From Pseudomonadota bacterium (lineage in GTDB: Bacteria; Pseudomonadota; Alphaproteobacteria; Rhizobiales; Rhizobiaceae): DNA of 64,000 bases. The translations under genes were made by a program, and so were the position numbers. This document shows, piece after piece, positions 18,121 to 27,504 of this stretch (the first letter of the stretch is position 1; every line of letters starts with the position of its first letter). The notes below the pieces were generated by a model. It saw only the letters and a list, made by a program, of their open reading frames with translations. It was not told the origin of the DNA and did no database searches. The DNA lies in contig JAEXMK010000188.1 of assembly GCA_023444445.1 (NCBI GenBank), positions 1 to 64,000 of the forward strand, read 5' to 3'.

Positions 18121-20204
18121 GAAATGGCGCCCAGAATCTTGATCTCGAGACCCTTGGCCAGTTCCACATGCGAAAGAACCGGCAGGGTCGCAAAGAGTCG
18201 CTCGATAATCATGCGCACATAGGACCGCGTTTCCGGCGAGGTTACAAGGACAAAGGGCAGGCCGCGATCCATGAATTCACGGATAACTTTCGACGCCTCG
18301 TCGGAAAACTCCTCGAGATGGCGGGGATCGATGTCGAATTCGACGATCTCACCCTTCTGATCGCGCTTGAGCGCCTGATGAAAAACCATGTCCCACTTGT
18401 TGCCGAGACGCAGCACCCGCAGCACGCCGTTATCGGCGAGATCGCCGCAGAGTTGCTGCGACATGCGCACCCGCACATGTTCGACGATCTGCTCGGTCTT
18501 GCGTACATGCGGTGCAAGTTCAGCGACCGCTTCGAGAATGAGATGCAGGTTGCGGATCGACACACGCTCGGCAAGCAGCAGCTTCAGCACCGCCTGCAGG
18601 CCGGAATAGGACATGTGTGATGAGCAGATTTCATCGGCGAGCTTCTTGTATTCGGGGTCGAGCCTGTCGATGAGGATCTTGACGTCCTTATAGGAGAGAA
18701 GCTGCGGCAGGTTGTTGCGGATAACCTCGCTCAGATGCGTCAGCACCACGGAGACGTTGTCGATCGGGTGGAAGCCTTCACGCTTCAGATCCTCGGTGAA
18801 GGTTTCGAGGATCGAGACGGCTGGCATGCCGAAAGCGGGTTCGCGGATTTCGTCACCCGGAATGCTCGGCTTGCGCCCTGCCCCCGTCACGACAAGAACA
18901 TCGCCGACGCGCAGGTTGCTTGAAGCGATGGTCGTGCCGTGAACACGGATCTGATAGGCCTTTTCGGGGATCATGATGTCGTCGGAAACCTTGATCTCCG
19001 GCACGACGAAACCGTACTGCGACGCAAATTTCTTGCGCATCTTTCCGACGCGGAAAGCCAGCTCCTGATGCGCGCCAAGAAGGCGGGTGGAAACCTGCTT
19101 GCCGAGCGCCAGTTCGATTTCGGCGGTCTTCAGCACCTGCTTGACCGAATCCTTTTCCGCTTCGGTGGTCTGGAGAACCTTGTTCTCCTCTTCCTGGCGG
19201 CGGAGCGCGCTTTCGGCCTCCGCCTGGCGCGGAATATACCAGCTGCCGAAGGCCATGATGCCACCGAGGAACATGAACGGCAGGAAGGGAAGGCCGGGAA
19301 TGATGGCGAGCAGTCCCATCAGCATGGCCGAGACCATGAGGGCGCGGGGATAACCGCTCAGCTGATTGACAACAGCCTGATCCGTCGATCCCGCCGTGCC
19401 GCCGCGGGACACCAGAAGGCCGGCCGCCAGCGAGACGATCAGGGCCGGGATCTGCGAGACGATACCGTCACCGACCGAAAGCTTGACGAAAACGTCGGCC
19501 GCCTCGCCAATCGGCATGCCATGGCGGAAGTAACCGATGATGATGCCGCCGAAAACGTTGATCGCGGTGATGATGAGGCCGGCGATCGCGTCGCCGCGAA
19601 CGAATTTCGAGGCACCATCCATCGAACCGAAGAAGGAGCTTTCCTCTTCCAGTTCCCGGCGACGACGCTGGGCTTCCTTTTCGTCGATGATGCCGGCGGA
19701 CAAATCCGCGTCGATCGACATCTGCTTGCCGGGGATGGCGTCGAGGGTGAAGCGCGCGCCGACTTCCGCGATACGCGTCGCGCCCTTGGTGATAACGATG
19801 AAGTTGACCGTGATCAGGATCAGGAAGACGATCAGACCGATCACGAAATCGCCGGACATGACGAGGCTGGAGAAACCCGCAATGACGCCGCCGGCCGCGG
19901 TCGGTCCCTCGCTGCCATGCGAGAGAATGACGCGCGTTGTCGCGATGTTCAGCGACAGGCGAATCATGGTCGCTATCAGCAGCACGGTCGGGAAAGACGA
20001 GAAGTCCAGGGGCCGCTGGATCCAGAGCGCCACCATGAGGATAAGGACCGAGAGCGCGATCGAAAAGGCAAGGCCAATATCGACCAGCATGACCGGAATG
20101 GGCAGGAAGAGGACGCAGAGGATCGCCACAATGCCAAGGGCGAAGCCGATATCACGCGCGCTCGGACTGACCTTCGGCAAGGAAATGACTGGTGGTTGCG
20201 CCAT
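18117..20204 (-). CDS. flhA: flagellar export protein FlhA
   Basis: Largest export-gate membrane protein, 695 aa from the ATG at 20204 (AGGA seven bases before); an upstream ATG at 20225 has no ribosome site. The N-terminal half has about eight membrane helices. Between them is the conserved cytoplasmic FHIPEP-like loop ([23 protein letters not shown], then [29 protein letters not shown]). The C-terminal half (from about residue 330) is the cytoplasmic platform that docks chaperone-substrate complexes. Upstream neighbour fliQ is 157 bases away. Confidence 0.97.
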   Translation of the reverse strand: MAQPPVISLPKVSPSARDIGFALGIVAILCVLFLPIPVMLVDIGLAFSIALSVLILMVALWIQRPLDFSSFPTVLLIATMIRLSLNIATTRVILSHGSEGPTAAGGVIAGFSSLVMSGDFVIGLIVFLILITVNFIVITKGATRIAEVGARFTLDAIPGKQMSIDADLSAGIIDEKEAQRRRRELEEESSFFGSMDGASKFVRGDAIAGLIITAINVFGGIIIGYFRHGMPIGEAADVFVKLSVGDGIVSQIPALIVSLAAGLLVSRGGTAGSTDQAVVNQLSGYPRALMVSAMLMGLLAIIPGLPFLPFMFLGGIMAFGSWYIPRQAEAESALRRQEEENKVLQTTEAEKDSVKQVLKTAEIELALGKQVSTRLLGAHQELAFRVGKMRKKFASQYGFVVPEIKVSDDIMIPEKAYQIRVHGTTIASSNLRVGDVLVVTGAGRKPSIPGDEIREPAFGMPAVSILETFTEDLKREGFHPIDNVSVVLTHLSEVIRNNLPQLLSYKDVKILIDRLDPEYKKLADEICSSHMSYSGLQAVLKLLLAERVSIRNLHLILEAVAELAPHVRKTEQIVEHVRVRMSQQLCGDLADNGVLRVLRLGNKWDMVFHQALKRDQKGEIVEFDIDPRHLEEFSDEASKVIREFMDRGLPFVLVTSPETRSYVRMIIERLFATLPVLSHVELAKGLEIKILGAIS

Positions 20205-20361
20205 GAATTCGTCCTGTCTCTTCATGAGAAGGGCGACGGAAAAGCCGTCGCACGGTTCCGCGGCACCGACCCTCGAAAAGCGAACGCAATTCGGGCCGAT
20301 GCTTTAGCCCATCCCTAGCCGCTGAAGCTTGCGCGAAGGTGGCATCAACGGTGGACGGGCG

Positions 20362-20628
20362 TCAGAAACCAGATTGGATGCGAGAAAAGACGAGATTGGA
20401 AAAAAGCGATATTTGCGCGCCCACGAAGGGGGCGGCGACGCCGAGTACGAGCATGATCGTGACGATCTTGGGAACGAAGGTCAGCGTCATTTCCTGAACC
20501 TGGGTCAGGGCCTGAATGAAGGCAATGACGACGCCGACGATCATGGCGGCGAGAACCGCCGGACCTGCCGCAACGAGAACCGTCCAGACTGCCGCCTGCA
20601 TGATATCAAGCGCATCGGCCTCGTTCAT
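20362..20628 (-). CDS. fliQ: flagellar export gate protein FliQ
   Basis: 88 aa with two hydrophobic helices, the normal FliQ size. The conserved pattern GVVIAFIQALTQVQEMTLTFVPKI between the helices is diagnostic. Works with FliP and FliR in the export gate. Lies 45 bases after flgD. Confidence 0.95.
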   Translation of the reverse strand: MNEADALDIMQAAVWTVLVAAGPAVLAAMIVGVVIAFIQALTQVQEMTLTFVPKIVTIMLVLGVAAPFVGAQISLFSNLVFSRIQSGF

Positions 20629-20673
20629 CGTCGCATCCTTGTTTCATAGAGGCGGCATCATGCCGCCTCGCTA

Positions 20674-21147
20674 TCAGGAACCGGCCGACGTATTCGAATC
20701 GACCGTTGTCTCGTCAGATTTAGACGTGATTGGGCCGTTGGAGAAGACCACACCAGCCTGCAGAAGCACTTTATCACCGGCTTCCGTGACGGCAACGATA
20801 CCGTCGGAGAAGACCTGAACTTCCTTCACAACGCCGGTGACCTTGTCGTCGGCGCTCATGACGGTCTTGCCAACCAGATCGGATGCGCGTGTCAAGGCTT
20901 CCGCCTGCAGCATGCTCTTCAGGTGGGTATTGGTCTTGATCGTCTGTTCGACCTGCGAGAAGCTTGCGAGCTGCGACATCTGCTGACCGGCATCCATCGG
21001 GCTCGTCGGATCCTGGTTCTTCATCTGGGCGATGAGGAGCTTCAGGAAGCTGTCGTAGTTCAGCGAGGCCGCGTTCTTGTCGCTGCTGCTCGCCCCGGCA
21101 TTCGCCCAAGGGTTTGCCGCTGCGGCGTTGACTGCATCTACCGCCAT
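20674..21147 (-). CDS. flgD: hook-capping protein FlgD
   Basis: Scaffold for hook assembly, 157 aa, shorter than enterobacterial FlgD (about 230). The conserved N-terminal signature [19 protein letters not shown] followed by [20 protein letters not shown] is present. The C-terminal Ig-like/FnIII part is reduced, as in other Rhizobiales. Its start overlaps the end of flbT by ten bases. Confidence 0.93.
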   Translation of the reverse strand: MAVDAVNAAAANPWANAGASSSDKNAASLNYDSFLKLLIAQMKNQDPTSPMDAGQQMSQLASFSQVEQTIKTNTHLKSMLQAEALTRASDLVGKTVMSADDKVTGVVKEVQVFSDGIVAVTEAGDKVLLQAGVVFSNGPITSKSDETTVDSNTSAGS

Positions 21148-21587
21148 GGTGCGATCTCCTTGCGAATCTGTTCGATCGTTGCCGGGGTCATTTCCTGATT
21201 GGTGAGGATTTTTTCCTCGATCGGATAAAGACTGCGGATCGCCTTCAGCGCTTCGAAAGCCTTGCCTGACGCAACCAGCCCGTCGATCCGCTTCAGTTCC
21301 GCCAGAACCTCGTCATGCTGGAAGCAATTCAGCAGCATGCTCACCGACTTGCGGAACATGTTGGTCGACTGATCGCGCCCTTCCGGGTTGATGAGGATCA
21401 TCTGCGCGATGAAATAGAGCTGTCGGAGCGGCGTCGTCGCCTGATCCGGCTGCAGAACGTGGTTTTCAAGCAGGAACGTGACATCATTCAGGAATTCAAG
21501 CGCGACCTTGCGATCTACACGCAGAACTGCGCCGTTGATGAAAATCTTTTCGCCCGATTTCAGCGAAATTCGAAGTGTACTTTTCAT
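21138..21587 (-). CDS. flbT: flagellin post-transcriptional regulator FlbT
   Basis: 149 aa, FlbT family ([53 protein letters not shown]). In Caulobacter FlbT acts on the 5' untranslated region of flagellin mRNA to lower its stability or translation until the hook is complete; other alphaproteobacteria show related or opposite effects. Here it sits between flaF and flgD with overlaps of 4 and 10 bases. The flagellin leaders at 49415, 50751 and 51959 have a shared fold that could be its target (inference). Confidence 0.95.
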   Translation of the reverse strand: MKSTLRISLKSGEKIFINGAVLRVDRKVALEFLNDVTFLLENHVLQPDQATTPLRQLYFIAQMILINPEGRDQSTNMFRKSVSMLLNCFQHDEVLAELKRIDGLVASGKAFEALKAIRSLYPIEEKILTNQEMTPATIEQIRKEIAPWR

Positions 21588-21928
21588 TTCAGTCCATCCC
21601 TGATGATGGTTGTCACGTCAATTATGCCCTGGAAATTCGTCGACTGACGTTTCCTTATCAGTTCGCACTCTTTCAAAATCCAGATTGCGATGGAGATCAG
21701 ATTGGCTCTGAGTTCCATGGCCAGCTGGTTGTCGGGTTGCTTGAGATCCTCAATGAAGCGGATCCAGACCCGTCGAGTGTAAAAAAGTGCTTCGATCGTT
21801 GGCCGCTGCGAGGAGGAGTCCCTTGCCTCCACCAGAAGGTCGATCGATTTTGTCAACGCCTGCCGCTCGCGATCTTTCGCGTTGGCGACACCATCCTCCA
21901 TGATTTCGGCGTAGGAAAACTGGTACAT
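21584..21928 (-). CDS. flaF: flagellin biosynthesis regulator FlaF
   Basis: 114 aa, FlaF family ([58 protein letters not shown]). In other alphaproteobacteria FlaF is needed for flagellin synthesis or secretion and acts opposite FlbT. Overlaps flbT by four bases and follows flgL by 34. Confidence 0.95.
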   Translation of the reverse strand: MYQFSYAEIMEDGVANAKDRERQALTKSIDLLVEARDSSSQRPTIEALFYTRRVWIRFIEDLKQPDNQLAMELRANLISIAIWILKECELIRKRQSTNFQGIIDVTTIIRDGLK

Positions 21929-21962
21929 TCATGTATCCTTTATCTGCCGCCACCTCTGCTCA

Positions 21963-23066
21963 TCAGAGGTAGTTTACCAGACTCATTTTTTGCAGACGCG
22001 ACGTGAGGCTGTATGCGATTTCAATCTGCTGCTGCAGCAGGTCGAGACGGGTCTTCGCCTCGTAGGTATCGATCCCCTCGATATCCAAGAGATGCGTTTC
22101 GATGATCTTCTTCTGAGCCTCCAGCGAATCATTGGCTTTCGAGACACGGCTTTCGGAAAGACCGAGCTGGCTTTGCTGCTGGTTCAGACCGTTGATGGCA
22201 GTGCCGATATTGGTGACAGACTTCATCGCCACCATTTCGCGGACGCCGCTGTCCACCTTTGGATCAAGGAAGGTCATTGACGTCATCGCGGTCAGTGCGA
22301 AATAGCGCATGCCCTGCGAATTGCTGTTGCTCGACGTCTCGACGATTTCGTTCTGGCTGATCCGGCTCGTCATGTTGGTGTCGCTCGCCTTCGAACCGAA
22401 GGTCGTCCAGAAATCATAGTTCTGGCCGGCCGTCAGGCTGCTGTGCGGCGGGTTCGTCACCGTGGTCGTGCCGTTGAACACGCCTTCGATATGGGTCATG
22501 AAGGCTTCGACCTGCGTTTTGGACAGGCTGGCGAAATCACCCACTGGCGGCGTCTGCGCTGCCATGAATGCATTCAGCTCCGTCTCGTAGGCTGCCTTCA
22601 GCGGCGAGCCATCCGCGAAATAATCATCGACGGGCTTCACATCCGTATTGATGCCGGAGAACAGATATTCGCCGTTAACAGCCGTATTGGCGAAGCTGGT
22701 GAAATTGTTGAACGCATTCGAGATGGTCTGGGCGACAGTCGTCAGCGTCGGTGCTTCACTGCCGGTATTGGGGACCAGCACCTTCTGAATTTCCTGTGCG
22801 GCTTTCGCCATGCCGTCCAGCGCGGTCTGCGAGGATGTAAGGCGCTGCGTTGCGATCGAATTGACGCTGATCAGCGAGGAAATGCGGTCGACATCACGGT
22901 TGAGATCCAGGCTGCGGGCAGTATTGGCGCCGAGCGTCAGGCCGAGATCGGCATGCTTGCCCGTCGTCAGCTCGGTATTGAGACCGGTCATCTCAAGCTG
23001 AGCCTTTAGAATGGTGCTGCGCATGCTGTTCTGCATCGCCAGCGATGAAATGAAGGACGTTTTCAT
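21963..23066 (-). CDS. flgL: hook-filament junction protein FlgL
   Basis: 367 aa, flagellin-like ends: N-terminal MKTSFISSLAMQNSMRSTI and a C-terminal helical region ending SLTSRLQKMSLVNYL. Joins FlgK to the filament. Three bases separate it from flgK. Its chaperone is probably the FlgN-like product at 15862. Confidence 0.93.
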   Translation of the reverse strand: MKTSFISSLAMQNSMRSTILKAQLEMTGLNTELTTGKHADLGLTLGANTARSLDLNRDVDRISSLISVNSIATQRLTSSQTALDGMAKAAQEIQKVLVPNTGSEAPTLTTVAQTISNAFNNFTSFANTAVNGEYLFSGINTDVKPVDDYFADGSPLKAAYETELNAFMAAQTPPVGDFASLSKTQVEAFMTHIEGVFNGTTTVTNPPHSSLTAGQNYDFWTTFGSKASDTNMTSRISQNEIVETSSNSNSQGMRYFALTAMTSMTFLDPKVDSGVREMVAMKSVTNIGTAINGLNQQQSQLGLSESRVSKANDSLEAQKKIIETHLLDIEGIDTYEAKTRLDLLQQQIEIAYSLTSRLQKMSLVNYL

Positions 23067-23069
23067 CGT

Positions 23070-24548
23070 TTACCTCACCATGTCCATCAGCGACTTGAGC
23101 ATTTCGTCGACTGTGGTCACAAGTTTCGTGGCGGCCTTGTAGGATTGCTCGATATCCATGAGCAGCGAGAGCTCCTCATCCAGGCTGACCGCCGTATTGT
23201 TCGAGTAGGATGTGGCCGAGCGCTCATAAAGCGCGCTTTTCGCTTCGTTTGCCGAAGTCGCACCGGAACGTTCCTGTTCGAGCCACCCCACCGAATTGGT
23301 GCCGTATTTCAGAATGCTGGTATTCGTATCGATACGTGTCGACGCGGCAAAATTCATGGGCGCGTCAAAAGCAGTCACATAGCTGCGGATCAGGGCGGAG
23401 AAACCGGTTCCACCCGACGTTGCGGAGTTGATCACGTAATCGGTACCGTTGATACCGCCATCACGCAACAATTCCGGATTGCCACCTTTGGAAATAATTA
23501 ACGCCGGGTTGACGGTAATGCTGGCTGCGAGCCCGGGAGAGACAACCCCGTCTGGCGGAATGGTCGTTGCCGCGGGCGAGCCGTACGTGAAGAGGCCGGG
23601 CATGTTCGGCAGACCGCTCGCGGGGTCGGCCGGCTTTTCCGCAAACATGGTGATGAGACCGCGGGCTATTTCATCAAGCTGGCTCTGCATTGTGGGCGCC
23701 AGATCGTCACGGACCTGCATCAGACCCTGAAGCGAGCCTTCCGCCGTCGTGTTGGCGCCATTGCCCGCTTTCAGCGCGACGCCGTCGACATAAATGGCGT
23801 TGCCCGTGGTCGTCGCATCGTAACCCGGCTGGACCTTGAAAGTGACGCTGCGCGGTACGATTTCGAACAGCGTCGCACCGTCTGTCGTATAAAGCGCTAC
23901 GTCATTGTTGGGACGATTGACGACATTGATGCCGATGATGGAGGAAATGTCCTTCAGAAGTGTCTCGCGCTGGTCGAGCGCGTCGCTCGCATCACCACCG
24001 ATCGCCGTCTGCGCCTTCACCTCATTATTGGCTGCCTCGAACTTCGCGAGCAGCCCGTTCAGCTTGTCGACCTGAAGGGACATTTCCTTGTCGGCGCGCA
24101 GGCGCATCGCCTGCACTTCGCTCGACGCCTTGTTCAGGGAGTTGGCGACATCCGTCGCCGAGGTCACCGCCGTTGCGGCCAGAGCGGAATCGCTCGGCTT
24201 CGCCGCGTAGCCATCCAGGCTCTTCAGCAGTTCCTTCATGTAGTTGGCTGGCGAACTCTCGTAACTGTTGCCACCGAAAATGCTCTTCATTTCTTCCAGA
24301 CCGCTGAGCACGGTGCTCTGGCCGGAAGCGAGAGAAGAGCTGGAAATCGTCTGCCTGAGAAGACTTTCATTCTGGGCACGGCCGTTGGAGACGATACTCG
24401 CTCCACCCATGGTCGTGCCGAGAATGGCGGTTCGCTTGACGTAGTTCGCATTGCCGACATTGGCGATGTTTTTCGAGGTAACGTCCGTCTGCTTACCTGT
24501 ATTATTGAAAATCGACTGCGCAGTATTCATTGCTGACGTGAGCGACAT
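23070..24548 (-). CDS. flgK: hook-associated protein FlgK
   Basis: 492 aa, first junction protein on the hook. The N-terminal motif SAMNTAQSIFNNTGKQTDVTS then KNIANVGNANYVKR is the flagellar rod/hook/HAP signature. The C-terminal half ends in SLDEELSLLMDIEQSYKAATKLV, typical of FlgK. Follows flgE by 22 bases. Confidence 0.95.
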   Translation of the reverse strand: MSLTSAMNTAQSIFNNTGKQTDVTSKNIANVGNANYVKRTAILGTTMGGASIVSNGRAQNESLLRQTISSSSLASGQSTVLSGLEEMKSIFGGNSYESSPANYMKELLKSLDGYAAKPSDSALAATAVTSATDVANSLNKASSEVQAMRLRADKEMSLQVDKLNGLLAKFEAANNEVKAQTAIGGDASDALDQRETLLKDISSIIGINVVNRPNNDVALYTTDGATLFEIVPRSVTFKVQPGYDATTTGNAIYVDGVALKAGNGANTTAEGSLQGLMQVRDDLAPTMQSQLDEIARGLITMFAEKPADPASGLPNMPGLFTYGSPAATTIPPDGVVSPGLAASITVNPALIISKGGNPELLRDGGINGTDYVINSATSGGTGFSALIRSYVTAFDAPMNFAASTRIDTNTSILKYGTNSVGWLEQERSGATSANEAKSALYERSATSYSNNTAVSLDEELSLLMDIEQSYKAATKLVTTVDEMLKSLMDMVR

Positions 24549-24570
24549 TCATCTGTCCCCGTAGGAATTA

Positions 24571-25866
24571 CTATCTCTTTAGATTGATCAGGACGTCCAT
24601 CAAATCCGATCCAGTCTGGAAGACCTTCGAATTCGCGGTGTAGATACGCTGTGATTCAATCATGTCGGTGAGTTCGCTGGCGATATCGACGTTCGAGCCT
24701 TCCAGCGCACCCTTCTGGATGTAACCGAAGCTGCCCGATTGCGCGAAACCGATGGTGACGACACCGGACTCGTTGCTCGGCAGATAGACGTTGCCGTTCT
24801 GCGGGCTCAGATTGTCGACGCTCGGTACCGTTGCCAGCGCCAGCTGGTAGATGTTGCGGCGACCGCCATCCTGATAGACCGCCGTCACCAGACCGTCCTT
24901 ACCTATTTCGACATCCTTGATCTGGCTCGGACCGTTGCCGTTCAGAATAGCCGTTCCGGGGGTGAACTTGGACGAAAACTGCGTCATCTGCGAGAGATCA
25001 ATATCGATCGCCTGCGCTACACCGCTATTGCTGTCATTGATCGTGAGCGATTTCGGTGAAGCAGTCGCGAGCTTGTTTGTAGCCGGGTCGAAAGTCAGCG
25101 TGACCGTTTCCTTGACAAGCGTCTTTGGCGCCGTCGCCGTATAGGGGAAACCGCCGTTTGTGGACTGATCCTGACGATAGACCGACACTTCCCACTGCGG
25201 ATTGCCGGACGCGTCATTGTCGATGCGCGTGTAGTAGAAGTCGTAAAGAACCTTGGCGCCGCCGCTATCGAAGGCGGTCAGCGATGTCTTCGCCCCAACC
25301 GTCGAGGTCGCAACGTTATCGCTCGGACGCGATCCGGCAGCAACAATGGCCTCATCGCGATTGAGGTTCGCCGGGAAGCTACCCTGTGTCGAAGGCGATG
25401 CCGTCAAGCCGAAATCATTGATGTTGATAGCTTCGAGACCGGTAAAGCCGTTGACAACCGCAGCAGGCGGATTGGCGCCGTAAGGGTAACCCATCAGCTT
25501 GAAGCCAGCCGCGTTCTCCAGAAAACCTTCCGAATTCTTCTGGAAGGAGCCGGCGCGGGTGAGGTAAGGCGTGCCCGCACCATCCTGAACCACGAAGAAA
25601 CCGTTGCCTTGGATGGCAAGGTCCGTGCTCGAGGTGGTGTAGGAGAGGTTGCCCTGCTCCGAAATGCTGTAGCGAACGTTGGACTGCACGCCGCCGGAAG
25701 CGTAGCTGCCCGACGAGGAGGGCAGAACGAGCGAGGAGAACGACGTCGAAGCGCGCTTGTAGCCGGTGGTGCTTGCGTTAGCGATGTTATCGCCCACGGT
25801 GCCCAGCTTGTTCGCCTGCGCATTCATGCCGGACACACCGGTTCGCATAGTGCCGAAAATACTCAT
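24571..25866 (-). CDS. flgE: flagellar hook protein FlgE
   Basis: 431 aa, builds the hook. N-terminal MRTGVSGMNAQANKLGTVGD then NIANASTTGYKRAS is the flg rod/hook signature. The C-terminus GALEGSNVDIASELTDMIES and SQRIYTANSKVFQTGSDLMD is the matching family tail. The middle region is the variable FlgE D1-D2 domain. First gene of the hook operon, 105 bases after rem on the same strand. Confidence 0.96.
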   Translation of the reverse strand: MSIFGTMRTGVSGMNAQANKLGTVGDNIANASTTGYKRASTSFSSLVLPSSSGSYASGGVQSNVRYSISEQGNLSYTTSSTDLAIQGNGFFVVQDGAGTPYLTRAGSFQKNSEGFLENAAGFKLMGYPYGANPPAAVVNGFTGLEAININDFGLTASPSTQGSFPANLNRDEAIVAAGSRPSDNVATSTVGAKTSLTAFDSGGAKVLYDFYYTRIDNDASGNPQWEVSVYRQDQSTNGGFPYTATAPKTLVKETVTLTFDPATNKLATASPKSLTINDSNSGVAQAIDIDLSQMTQFSSKFTPGTAILNGNGPSQIKDVEIGKDGLVTAVYQDGGRRNIYQLALATVPSVDNLSPQNGNVYLPSNESGVVTIGFAQSGSFGYIQKGALEGSNVDIASELTDMIESQRIYTANSKVFQTGSDLMDVLINLKR

Positions 25867-25971
25867 TCAAAAACCCTCGTGGTCATCTTTCAAGGAGAAG
25901 GTAAAGCGTTTGGCTTGCGTGAAGCTGTCTGAAATACCGCGTTTGAAAAAGACCACGCGGGTCAATGAAAA

Positions 25972-26643
25972 TCATTGCCAATCAATGCTGTAGCCGAGGA
26001 ACCGCTTGGAATCGACCGGGTCGTAGCCGAGCTTCTTGCGCAGCTTCTTACGCAGCTTGCTGATGTGGCTTTCAACGACGTTTTCTTCGACGTCATCATC
26101 GAAGATGCCGTAGATAGCATTGAAAATCTGCGATTTGGAAACGCGACGTCCGCGGTTGGCAATCAGATATTCAAGGATACGACGCTCGCGGCGCGGCAAG
26201 GCAAATACTTCGCCGCACACTTCGGGATCACGACCATCGGAGAAAACCCGGATCGGTCCAGCGTCGGTGAAGTTCGAGATGACCTGCAGCCGGCGACGGA
26301 TGGCCGCCGCACGCGCAAGGATTTCACGGGGGTGAACCGGCTTACGCACGACATCGTCGACGCCGCTGTCGAAAAGCGCGAGTGTAGCTTCCAGCGAGGG
26401 CTGGTCGCTGACCGCAATCACAGGCGCCGTCGTGCGATCCCTGATCGCCTTCGGCAAAGAGAAGCTCCGGTCGCCTTGGCCGATCAAAAAGGCCTCCACG
26501 GCCGCAAGATCGCTTTCCGCTGCCGTCGAGACCCATTCCCCGAATTCAACCGGATCAAACCCGGTCGAGGGGATGCCCTCACGCCCAAATAGAGATGTAT
26601 AGCCGTCTTTAACGAGCTCGCGCTCATCAACCACTACGATCAT
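25972..26643 (-). CDS. rem: Rem, OmpR-type motility activator with atypical receiver
   Basis: 223 aa, orphan response-regulator-like protein; Rem of Sinorhizobium activates class III motility genes in exponential growth under VisNR. Receiver domain 1-120: D6/E7 and K ([10 protein letters not shown]) are kept. However, the phosphorylation-site strand reads [11 protein letters not shown], so the usual Asp aligns with Glu50. The C-terminal winged helix (about 135-223: [39 protein letters not shown]) is intact OmpR/PhoB type. No histidine kinase gene is adjacent. It has its own 282-bp upstream region with several dyads. Autophosphorylation-independent activity is an inference from D-to-E. Confidence 0.9.
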   Translation of the reverse strand: MIVVVDERELVKDGYTSLFGREGIPSTGFDPVEFGEWVSTAAESDLAAVEAFLIGQGDRSFSLPKAIRDRTTAPVIAVSDQPSLEATLALFDSGVDDVVRKPVHPREILARAAAIRRRLQVISNFTDAGPIRVFSDGRDPEVCGEVFALPRRERRILEYLIANRGRRVSKSQIFNAIYGIFDDDVEENVVESHISKLRKKLRKKLGYDPVDSKRFLGYSIDWQ

Positions 26644-26754
26644 TCGTCCGCCTCCGAATCAGTGTGGTGTTTTCCAATAAGGCATTGGTACGAATCGGCG
26701 GATTCACGGACAACTGTAGGAAATCATCGATAGTTATTAATAATTGATTAACCA

Positions 26755-26816
26755 TTTTGTGCCGATTTGATCTACATATAGTGGGTATTAACCATATATG
26801 GCACAAAATTTTTGTG
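26755..26816. promoter_or_regulatory. nested dyads in the rem upstream region
   Basis: In the AT-rich 282 bp before rem, TTTTGTGCC (26755-26763) and GGCACAAAA (26800-26808) are perfect 9-bp inverted repeats 36 bases apart. Next to them are a perfect palindrome CCATATATGG (26792-26801) and CACAAAA-T-TTTTGTG (26802-26816). They lie 112-173 bases upstream of the rem ATG and look like operators. VisNR (LuxR type) is the known activator of rem in Sinorhizobium, so these are candidate sites (inference). The rest of 26644-26925 shows only AT-rich sequence and the untranslated region. Confidence 0.5.
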
Positions 26817-26925
26817 TAAAAATTTTGAAAATCGGAAAAAACAGCTTGAAGTGCCTTTTTTCAGGCTTTCTCTCGCCACATTTCAAATTACGAGTCCCGA
26901 GCACCTGGAAAACAATCTGAAGTTG

Positions 26926-27504
26926 TTATCCGTCGCAGAAGTTTTTTGCGTTGGGAGTCCATTTTCCGTAACCCGTGGCAACCAGATTGGCGATGACGCG
27001 GCAGACATATTTCTTCTGCGCGGGGTCATTATTCGGGCCGGCGTGATAACGCGCTACCGCCATTGTCCAGGTTTCATGTCTGTTATGGAGATTGCGCAGG
27101 AACATGGCGGCATATTCAACATTGCGGCGCGGATCGAACATTTCCCGCGCCGATGTGAAGTTTTCGCCGTGGAAATAATGATTTATCTGCATGCATCCGA
27201 GGTCGATCAGCTTGGCGCCGTTGCGCTTCGCCGCCTCGAAAGTCATCAGCGCCTCCTCCGTGGAGGCCGCAAATACCGGTTTTCCTTCGATATTCATGGC
27301 ATTGGGGTCAAGCCGCCCCTTGCGGCCCGTCTCGGTCAGGCCGACGGAATAGAGAATTCCTTCAGGCACGCCATATTTGCGGGCGGCCGACTGGATCTCT
27401 CTTTCACAGACGCCTGATGTTGCCGAAGCCGAGGCTTTTTCAGAGGTAGACGCCATTGTCATTAGAAGAACGGCCAAAGCCGAGAGCGCCACCCATGCCT
27501 TCAT
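26926..27504 (-). CDS. exported lytic-transglycosylase-like protein in the motility operon
   Basis: 192 aa from the ATG at 27504, with GGGGG seven bases before. A Sec signal peptide (MKAWVALSALAVLLM, cleavage around SASA) leads into an SLT-type lysozyme fold: YGVPEGILYSVGLTETGRKG with the probable catalytic Glu58, GCMQINHYFHGENF, NVEYAAMFLRNL and AVARYHAGP. It would cut peptidoglycan in the periplasm, presumably for rod or stator insertion. The first 65 bases overlap the end of fliK in another frame. The same arrangement is known from rhizobia (SMc03045-type gene); substrate cleavage is inferred from the fold. Confidence 0.8.
   Translation of the reverse strand: MKAWVALSALAVLLMTMASTSEKASASATSGVCEREIQSAARKYGVPEGILYSVGLTETGRKGRLDPNAMNIEGKPVFAASTEEALMTFEAAKRNGAKLIDLGCMQINHYFHGENFTSAREMFDPRRNVEYAAMFLRNLHNRHETWTMAVARYHAGPNNDPAQKKYVCRVIANLVATGYGKWTPNAKNFCDG

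Noticed and set aside
18939-20318. 459-aa plus-strand open frame opposite flhA
   Set aside because: Asp/Arg/His-rich shadow of flhA; no ribosome site or domain.
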